From Sinohyriopsis cumingii (lineage: Eukaryota; Mollusca; Bivalvia; Unionida; Unionidae), in assembly GCA_028554795.2 (NCBI GenBank), contig CM068842.1, positions 28,225,577 to 28,289,576 on the forward strand: DNA of 64,000 nucleotides, given 5' to 3'. Each line of letters starts with the position of its first letter. Positions within the stretch are counted from its first letter, which is position 1. A program made the position numbers and the translations under genes. The notes under the pieces are model-generated. The model did not search any database and was not told the origin of the DNA. It saw only the letters and a list, made by a program, of their open reading frames with translations. Shown here piece by piece: positions 54,501 through 64,000 of this stretch.

Positions 54501-55430
54501 GTCCAAGCATAAAGAATTTCATTGATCAGCGAACACCAAACTTCCTGATGTGATTGAGGCATTTAGGACACATTCTACCGTGCAACTGTGTTTCAATACG
54601 ATATTTTTTACATATCAAACGCTCAAATATTAAAATTGAAATGTCGAGTTTTGGGAAAATACCACGCATGTTGTTACTTTGAAAGGGGTGCCCCACATCT
54701 AAACTATTACTTCTCTCTTCCATTCCAAAGTAGACGTTTAAATTCTGTGTACTGAATTGTGGCCTGTCCATTATCACATGGCATTTACCGCATTTCTCAC
54801 AGTAGTAGAAATTCCATTACACTCAATGTTATGTGAACCAATAACCAAGCAGTACTCTGTGACTGCAAAATATTTTACACCTGAGAGCAAATGAAGATAA
54901 CTTTTCATTTGTCACTTAACTGAAATAGCAGTATGGGTCACGAACATTTTGTGACAATCCGAACTTTTGACTGTTCTAGTGATGATCCTCTGATAAATAA
55001 ATGTACATCATTCTTTAAACGGAACATTTGTAAAACTTTACATTATATCCTCTGGATAGTGTGGCAAGTAATCAAGCATGACTTCACACAAATTGTCTGC
55101 CTTAACATACTGTGACTCATCATAGCAAATCAAAAATTGAGGCAACCTTATCAGGTCGGTTGAAATACAATAATGCGTTCGTTCATTTACGAATCTTCTA
55201 TTGTTCAATGCACTTACATTATTTCATTATACTTGAAAAATGCACAACAAGGCAACACTTTATTTCACTCATATTATAACGTTTACAACATACGAGGTAT
55301 GAGAGACAATGAAAAGTATCTTATTATTTGTCATGCCTATGGTCGTAGTCATAATGATCATTGTGGCAGTCGTTGTACTGATCCTAAGAGTCATTATCAT
55401 CATGGTTATTTTCGATATATCTGCTCCCTG
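48550..55430. other. Long AT-rich stretch, no recognisable genes
   Basis: Frames at 49703-49966, 50214-50547, 52529-52736, 54526-54777 and 55173-55436 have no recognisable motif. Overlapping frames on both strands at 49.7-49.97 and 50.2-50.55 kb argue for chance openness. The only distinct structure is the inverted repeat at 49.35-49.47 kb. Confidence 0.45.
49351..49471. repeat. Perfect 32-bp inverted repeat with 57-nt loop
   Basis: Arms 49351-49382 and 49440-49471 are exact reverse complements over 32 bp. The bases just outside and inside the arms do not pair, so the ends are sharp. An RNA from either strand would fold into a hairpin about 121 nt long. It resembles a small non-coding RNA precursor, a tiny fold-back element or a recent inverted duplication. 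The sequence alone does not decide. Confidence 0.97.
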
Positions 55431-55440
55431 TTCTGAGTTT

Positions 55441-56660
55441 TTAATTCACTCTCGAATTGTTTTCCCTGAATTCATTGTCGTTGCCTTTGTAATTTCTCCT
55501 ATATATTTTCTGTTGGTCGTATTTTGCACGCAGCTGCTTTCTAGTGAGCCAGCGCAGATATGCTGCGCCATTTATTCGGCTAAATAAAGTTTCGCTTTCT
55601 ATTATTTTTCTTTCTTCTGCGGGAATATTTACCCTTACCCGTCCATTCCTACTATGGAAAATACGAATCACAGTCGGATGAAGCCCTCTTTCTTCCAAAT
55701 ATGCCTGTATTTCGTTTATATTGTCTCCAGTCATTTCTTCTAGAGTCAGATGGATCCCTGTTGCTCCTACAAGGGGCACTGCTCTTTGTATGGTTATGAT
55801 TGTATGTTACATGACTTTCCTTGGAACTCCTATCTGAGTATCACTTTTTTGCTGATTACGTTTTCCGTTTATGTCATATGTACTGCTGAAATTTGATTTG
55901 TCTCCATCTGTCACTTTTATTTCTTGTGCGCGTTGCTTTGTTGAAGTAATTCTATTCTCAGTTAGATGCGTTATGTTGGAGTCTCTAGGTACGCCTGGTT
56001 TAGGCTAAGGGCTTACATGTCTAGCAATGGATTCTTCTTCATAAGTAGCTGAAGCATGTACCTTTCCGTCCGTTTATTTATTTTAAAAACTCATTTGTAA
56101 ATCTGTTTATGAATGCGAACTGTTAACTACCATAACTGGGCACTTGGGTGGTTAACATTTAATTTCTCGCTATTTGATGATAACATTTTCATTTTAGTTG
56201 TTATTTGCAATACTTCGTTTGTCAATTTTGTGGCACTAGTTTCAATGGTATCGAGATGCTGTACGTACCTAGCTTCGTCAACATTTTCAAAAGTGTGACT
56301 TCTGATAGATGCATACTTTTTAAAAGCTTCAAGAATCTAGAATTTAGCCTCAAGCCAAGTTTTTAAGAGTAGAATGTAAGGCAGTGTTTTTCTTTTCTGG
56401 TTTATCAATTTTCTCATCTACGCATGAAAGAAGTTTAGTAACTGCATTTAGTTCGGTTTTTAATTCATTAACTCTTATAGTTATGCTATGCAGATCAGCT
56501 TTACTACTAATAATATACATTCGTTTGAAGTGAAATCACTACTATCATTACACATCAGAGACACTGGTGTTTTTGCAGTTGTTGATGTACAGAAAATGTC
56601 ATCTATTTGGCATCCTTTTCTTCTTTTTCCTCTTTCTCTAACAAATCTATTCTAATGTAC
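55441..56660 (-). pseudogene. Decayed retroelement ORF1-like (coiled-coil / nucleic-acid-binding) gene
   Basis: The best frame is 55779-55441 (112 residues): IHLTLEEMTGDN, INEIQAYLEERGLHPTVIRI, GRVRVNIPAEERKIIES and LRWLTRKQLRAKYDQQK, a basic C-terminal half that could bind nucleic acid. Upstream on the same strand, after a stop and a frame change, come PGVPRDSNITHLTENRI and DKSNFSSTYDINGKRN. Further up are SHTFENVDEARYVQHLDTIE and KMKMLSSNSEKL, then RVNELKTELNAVTKLLSCVD, which looks like a coiled coil. This order (helical N-terminus, linker, basic C-terminus) resembles ORF1 or Gag proteins of LINE-type elements. Several stops and frameshifts show it is dead. No RT was found next to it, and the family is not identified. 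Confidence 0.5.
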
Positions 56661-56691
56661 GGGGCATATTTATAAAAGGATTTCAAACGAT

Positions 56692-56748
56692 TATTATTAT
56701 TATTATTATTATTATTATTGTTATTATTATTATCATCATCATCATAAT
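56692..56748. repeat. (ATT)n/(ATC)n trinucleotide microsatellite
   Basis: About 15 ATT-type units with one G interruption pass into four ATC units. Confidence 0.95.
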
Positions 56749-56749
56749 T

Positions 56750-59545
56750 ATTAGTATTGATTAATTATATTTGTTCTATGTTTTGCCATTTCTACATATA
56801 CTTGATCTTGAGCAAAGAATTATTGAATTTATATAAACCTTTTTAAAAATTGTAAATTGAAGATTGAGTACTGTCTGGCAATAGTCGGACCTATAGCTGG
56901 GGCATATATGTGCCTTTTTACTACCATTGAAACTTAAATTGTCTTAATTTATGAAGAAAAAAATAAGCTTCCCATTTAAAAGGGATTTTCGGAGTTCAAT
57001 TTATACTATTTAGTCAGAGGATTAAAAAATTCTCCTCGATGCACAGATATGTCATTCTTTTGTTTCTCAGATCCAGTACTGTGTCAATTTATTTGACGTG
57101 TAATTATATACATTCGTACCAGACTGTTGAACAGAGTTTCAATTTGAGAAGATGACCGTAGTGCGATGTTTATACTCCTTGACAGCTGACTCAGCTGTAT
57201 CATAACATGATTCAGAATCTTCAATTATACACTGCTATGAGTCATTTGTTTATTCTCAACTTCCGCATTAGGAGCAATTATATCACTTTTGCTACCATTA
57301 AAGTTACTAAAAACTTTGAAATATATATCATTTGCGAAGAGTATTGATCGACCACAAGATCAGAAGGTACCAGAGCTACAATACGCATTTATATCACGAC
57401 TCAGATTAGATTGCTCCTATGAAATGAGTATCTTGTACAAAATATATGGAACATCAGTTTCGTACAAATTCAAATACAGCTTTTCGTTTTTGTCTGTCTA
57501 CTATTTCCATTATCTTTATATATAAAATGTGAACAATTTTCAAATAGGAATATAAAGATTAGTACAACTGCAAGCATACCCGTTCAGTGTAAACTGTAAA
57601 TATTTCAGTAAAGAGTTACATACTGTGGAAAAAAAAACGAAAAATCTTAGTCCTGTTCAAAGAAAGTTTTGGTTTGGGAAGTGATACAGAGTGAATTGTT
57701 TAAAAACAAATCGACTGAGCTGTATTAATCAATGCGAGCAGTATCTGCCACCTAGTATCAATATTGGTACTATATATTTTATCTGCACAGGAGAGATATA
57801 TTAATGTCTCAACACACTTCCTTTGTCAATATATTTAAAATAGTGTATTTATATGATGTATGGTATATTCACTTTTGTGCTTAACAACTAATTTAAAATG
57901 TTGAATTTAACTAGCACACGAGTGATAGCGCACAAAGAGCAAGAACTATAGATGAAGGCTTGATTGTAATGGAGCTGTCCAATTATAATTATTTTGCATA
58001 TTAAAATCTTTATTTAAACATCTGCACAAGTCATACTTAAAATATAAAATTCAAGAGATTTCTTACAATAACCAGCATACTTCCCAGAATAAGCATTTCA
58101 AAGGAATTAAAATAGACTTCTCCAAGCATTCTTTACAGCTATCACGTGTGTGTATCCTTTACAGCTACACTGTGTGTATATCCTTTTCAAATGCACACTG
58201 TGTGTTTCTCCTTTACAAGTACATTTTATTTATATCCTTTTCAAATACACTCTGTGTGTATATCCTTTACAGCTACATAGTGTGTATACTTACAATTAAA
58301 TTCTTTACAAATACATTGTGTTTATATCCTTTACAATAACGTAGAGTCTGTATTCATTACGACTAAATTGTGTGTGTATCATTTACAACTATAGTGTGTG
58401 TGTCTTTTACAATTATAATGTTTGTATCCTTTACAAATATATAGAAACGTACATGAATAGATGTTATGCTGCAAAGTGCGTTGTCTAGTAGCTTTCTGAG
58501 TTCGCTGAAGCACAATATTTATATAATTAGTAAAAATACCGATAATGAAGATAGTGATAATACTAATGATGACGTTTTAAATAACAACGACGGTGGATTT
58601 GGTGTATATTGTTCGAAAACAAAATTTACTATACAATTCACGCTGAAATATATTTTTATTTCATTCAAGAAACAGCATTATATCATATTAACGATCATAT
58701 AATATTGTTCTTTTATGAGCAAGAATTAGCTACGCTGTCTCTTCAATTGAAAGACTGAAAAATTTAAATCTTAGGAATATCCATCCCGATGATGAATAAT
58801 ACATTCCTCTCACTTTATGTTTATCGAATAAAAAATATTCATGCTTTCTGATTGCATCCAAAAAGTGTTACATATTCAACATAATTACAACGCAATTTGT
58901 CATCTCTTATAAAGTATTTTATTTTTTCGTCTGCATGCTGTGTAAGCCCAGATATGTAAATACAATGCGAATGTTTTGTCTCATTTATTTCTGTACAAAA
59001 TTGCGGGCAATTTTGTTCAATGCTTTGACGATTTGATAAAATTCAAAAATAGCATGTCTCCTTCCTGTTAAAGCGAGAGTAGAGAGTAATCATGTCCGAT
59101 GCATCATTAAGCAATGTTATGAGTAACAATATTAATGTGATCTAGTGCGTATGTGCCATTAGCTAAGAAAAGTTAACAGCAGGATCTGAATGAATTTCTG
59201 AACTCGTAATTTGATTTCGAGGTTGTGAAGTTTGAAAATTAATTGCACAATTCACAAACGGACTCCATTCAAGTAACATTAAATCGATATTCAAATTTCA
59301 CTACTTAATGAATCCATTAAATATGAAGTTCAGTTCATATAATTCCTCTTGCTGGAAAAAAAACAATTCTCAAGAAATGAAAACCATTATCTACAAATAT
59401 TGTCAAAGCACAACAGACAGACAAGTAAATAAATATGGAATTCATGTTCGGAGTTTGGAACTAATAGCTTAATAGCTTTGGTGCGATGCTAATCAACCTA
59501 ATTGCTTAGTACTAGGCCTTGGCAAAACTTATATATATATATATG
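56750..59545 (+). repeat. Duplicated block, copy B
   Basis: This is collinear with copy A (17.2-21.5 kb) from the atttatgaagaaaaaa block at ~56.95 kb to a tgcgaatgttttgtc block at ~58.97 kb. It also aligns with copy C further on: a tcaattcatataatt-type block, ctcaagaaatga, then tattgtcaaagcac-type sequence and a gatgctaat-aa-ctaat block, to ~59.52 kb. It carries a short version of the minisatellite and none of the private TA arrays of A and C. Confidence 0.75.
58120..58440. repeat. 26-bp-type minisatellite, short array (~320 bp)
   Basis: About 12 diverged units of the same tatcctttacaactacat-type motif as at 18.45-20.69 kb, at the matching position of copy B (34 bp after cagaataagc). No 52-bp higher-order pattern is present. 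Confidence 0.92.
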
Positions 59546-60299
59546 GGGGTGCTTTGCCTCTCTTTCATTTAGAAACTTCATTCATTGGAGTTTGTTGCAA
59601 ATCTCATGGTATGTAATTTAAAAAGTAATTAATGTATAAATAATGCATTAACTTAAATACCTCTTAAGAGCACAGTTTACTGCAGTTTAAAAGATGAAAG
59701 GAAATATTTCACAAGATTTCATTGAACAAACCTTATAATTGGTAAAAAGAGCTCGAGTAGACTATATTTCGTCGTTGTGCTGTGCAGACCAATTATTATT
59801 TTTGCTATATCGTCAACTGGGCTTGACATATAAAGTAGCAGATAAAGGACCGCCCTCACTTAAATTACCCACTATGACTACTTTATGATGCTAACGCTTA
59901 CTCACATCCAAGATGAAGAAACTTCTTCAGATATTTCTTTCTTGTTATAGATAAGATGAAGAGACAAGCTAACTACAGCAAAGACAATTAAAGAAGGGAG
60001 AGAATGCTAATTGTTTCCCGAATCTGTAATTGAAGTGGCTTTTCTATAATTTTCCACTCAAAAAAAAAAAAATTATTTCCATCGCACAGGCACAGAACGC
60101 ACTTTTGTTGTCATGGAAATAATGTCGATAACGTTACTAGTGTTATTACTGTTGTAATCGTGTTTTCCCTCCAGGTATAATTACGGTTGCATTTGCTTCT
60201 GTTTGTCATGTGTCGTATTAGATCATATTCAAATTACGTGAAGCAGAATGAACAAATCAATTGATTTGCATTGCATTAATCCGCCTGAGCAATAACTAC

Positions 60300-60300
<1 letters not shown>
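59545..60300. other. Spacer between duplicated blocks B and C
   Basis: AT-rich with no gene. It includes a small TA run just before it (59529-59543) and an A-run at 60061-60071. Confidence 0.5.
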
Positions 60301-62760
<2,460 letters not shown>

Positions 62761-62779
62761 TTATTCTTTACATATAGTT

Positions 62780-63085
62780 TCCCCTTCATTATAGAAAAGC
62801 TAGGAAAGAAACCCAAGCTAACTGCAATATTTTGATTGCACAGTAGCAATTTCCTGATCCATTTATACTGACTTATAAACCGTCTTCCTGGGGACACCAC
62901 CGACCACTGCCATATCCTCTCTATCGGCGTAGGTTCGAGACTTGCACTCGGCCAATGTGCATATGTGAGAAAGCTTGCCAGTAGCCTCCCGTGGATCTGT
63001 TGTTCTTTTTCCAGACGTTTTACTGACCTCCATATACAGTCATATATAGGTGCTGAGAAATTGATATAGACCCTCAAAAGCCAAT
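62780..63085. other. GC-richer patch next to the truncated SINE, unrecognised
   Basis: Around 62.88-63.03 kb the sequence is clearly GC-richer (cctggggacaccaccgacca). It is open on the minus strand as part of the 62736-63077 frame, but I recognise no protein. It may be the body of another short element that joins the truncated SINE. Confidence 0.35.
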
Positions 63086-63294
63086 GTTTCAGTCATATCG
63101 CTACGATGTCTGCAGTGTGGCAGTTTATAGTGACATGATGCCTCAGTGCTAGACATCACTATCACATTATCCTGGCACCAGGCCGACCAGTCCTAACAGT
63201 AACCTCTTAATGCTGAGCGCCTAGCAAGTCCGCTGTTAGTACCACTTTCCTAAGTCTTTGTTATGACTTGGCCGGGGATCGAACTCACGACCTC
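63086..63294 (-). mobile_element. tRNA-derived SINE, 5'-truncated copy
   Basis: This is the same family and orientation as 31580-31876. It keeps the B box (in reverse complement gttcgatcc) and the ttaatgctgagcgcc body but stops before the A box, so it lacks a full polymerase III promoter. It also lacks the gcgttaaa 3' end. Within it, a ~30-bp piece (63130-63159) is reverse-complemented relative to 31654-31680. Confidence 0.87.
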
Positions 63295-63299
63295 TTCAA

Positions 63300-64000
63300 A
63301 AGAACTAACAGTACTGAGAATTAAATCCCAAATAGTTTCAAAAGTTGTATCAGAAGTCTAAATGTGTAAAGTTCCAACTGAATTCCAGTGGTATTCCAAA
63401 CAAGTTCCACTACTGAACGTGTTTGTGCATGTGGTCTAGAATGCAGTAATATGCCAATAGCCTGGACAGTGGCAATATGCTAAGAGATTTTTTATGTTCA
63501 CAATAATATAAATCCAAAAATGTTCTTGTCGAATTTCACTAACATTCCAAATTAATGTTCATGTTCAAGAATAGTATTGATAAGTTCTTTTTATTTCCAG
63601 CGAATAAAGATTCGAATAAATAATTGTGCCCAAATGAAAATCTGAACACAACAATGCAACTGATTCTGATTTAAGATAAGGCAAAATTAAATAATTTCTC
63701 AAGTAAACAAAATTATGTTGAAAGCAAAGAAACAAAAAAACAAACCAAGACAAATGTCAAATCTGCATCTCTAGAATATTCCAAGTTGTCACCAAGGCAA
63801 GGTCTATTACAAAAAATAAATAAAGCAAATGATAAACATAAGGTAAACGGGGTTTTTTCATAGGAGAATAGCAATTTTCTAGTGTTTGCTAGTTTTTTCT
63901 CCATCATTGTGTATCATATTTAGTCGTATATTTTCAATGACAAAATTAAGTTCATTGTGTTTTTGACTAGCAGCACTGATGATGTTTCTAATGTGATAAA
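63300..64000. other. AT-rich DNA, weak repeat similarity
   Basis: The segment 63312-63420 (gagaattaaatcccaaat, ccaactgaattccagtgg) is similar to 36135-36215 and, in its first part, to 38970 and 61755, so it belongs to a dispersed family. The rest shows no feature. Confidence 0.45.

Noticed and set aside
55309..55587. Small membrane protein (very Val/Ile-rich frame on the plus strand)
   Set aside because: Its second half lies antisense to the better-supported ORF1-like frame, and its hydrophobic start comes from gtcat/atcat-type low-complexity sequence.

Overview
Organism and character. This is AT-rich animal DNA with no intact protein-coding gene that I can recognise. It resembles intergenic or long-intron sequence from a mollusc, most likely a cephalopod of the octopus type. 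The reasons are very long (TA)n arrays, decayed non-LTR retrotransposons, a tRNA-derived SINE whose body and 3' end match what I recall of mollusc SINEs, and a Polinton/Maverick-like capsid-gene remnant. The species is an inference.

Layout. 0-2.1 kb is unique AT-rich DNA ending in a compound (TCTG)n(CT)n(TA)n microsatellite. At 2.15-4.1 kb lies a decayed endonuclease/reverse-transcriptase LINE on the minus strand, one small piece of which is flipped. 4.1-11 kb is mostly unique, with several short dispersed families (called R1, R2 and R3 here) and two large microsatellites. 11-17 kb is featureless. At 17.2-21.5 kb is copy A of a duplicated block that contains a 2.2-kb minisatellite of 26-bp units. 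21.5-31.5 kb holds a possible small exon, a small minisatellite, a partial R3 copy and a capsid-gene fragment. A complete-looking SINE sits at 31.6-31.9 kb. 33.4-35.1 kb holds an R1 copy and a second, dead non-LTR reverse transcriptase. 35.5-42 kb has two large TA arrays, each abutting the 3' end of a minus-strand R3 copy, three diverged ~200-bp tandem units and LTR-like sequence. The best R3 copy is at 46.9-47.9 kb, flanked by ~330-bp direct repeats. A perfect 32-bp inverted repeat lies at 49.35-49.47 kb. 55.4-56.7 kb is a decayed retroelement ORF1-like gene. 56.7-62.8 kb holds copies B and C of the duplicated block, and a 5'-truncated second SINE follows at 63.1-63.3 kb.

How the parts relate. 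Nothing here forms a pathway. The recurring theme is repeat turnover: mobile elements whose ends adjoin (TA)n arrays, a minisatellite expanded in one paralogous block and nearly lost in another, and small local inversions inside elements. All homology calls are by eye, from the sequence and general knowledge of the families. No search was run.
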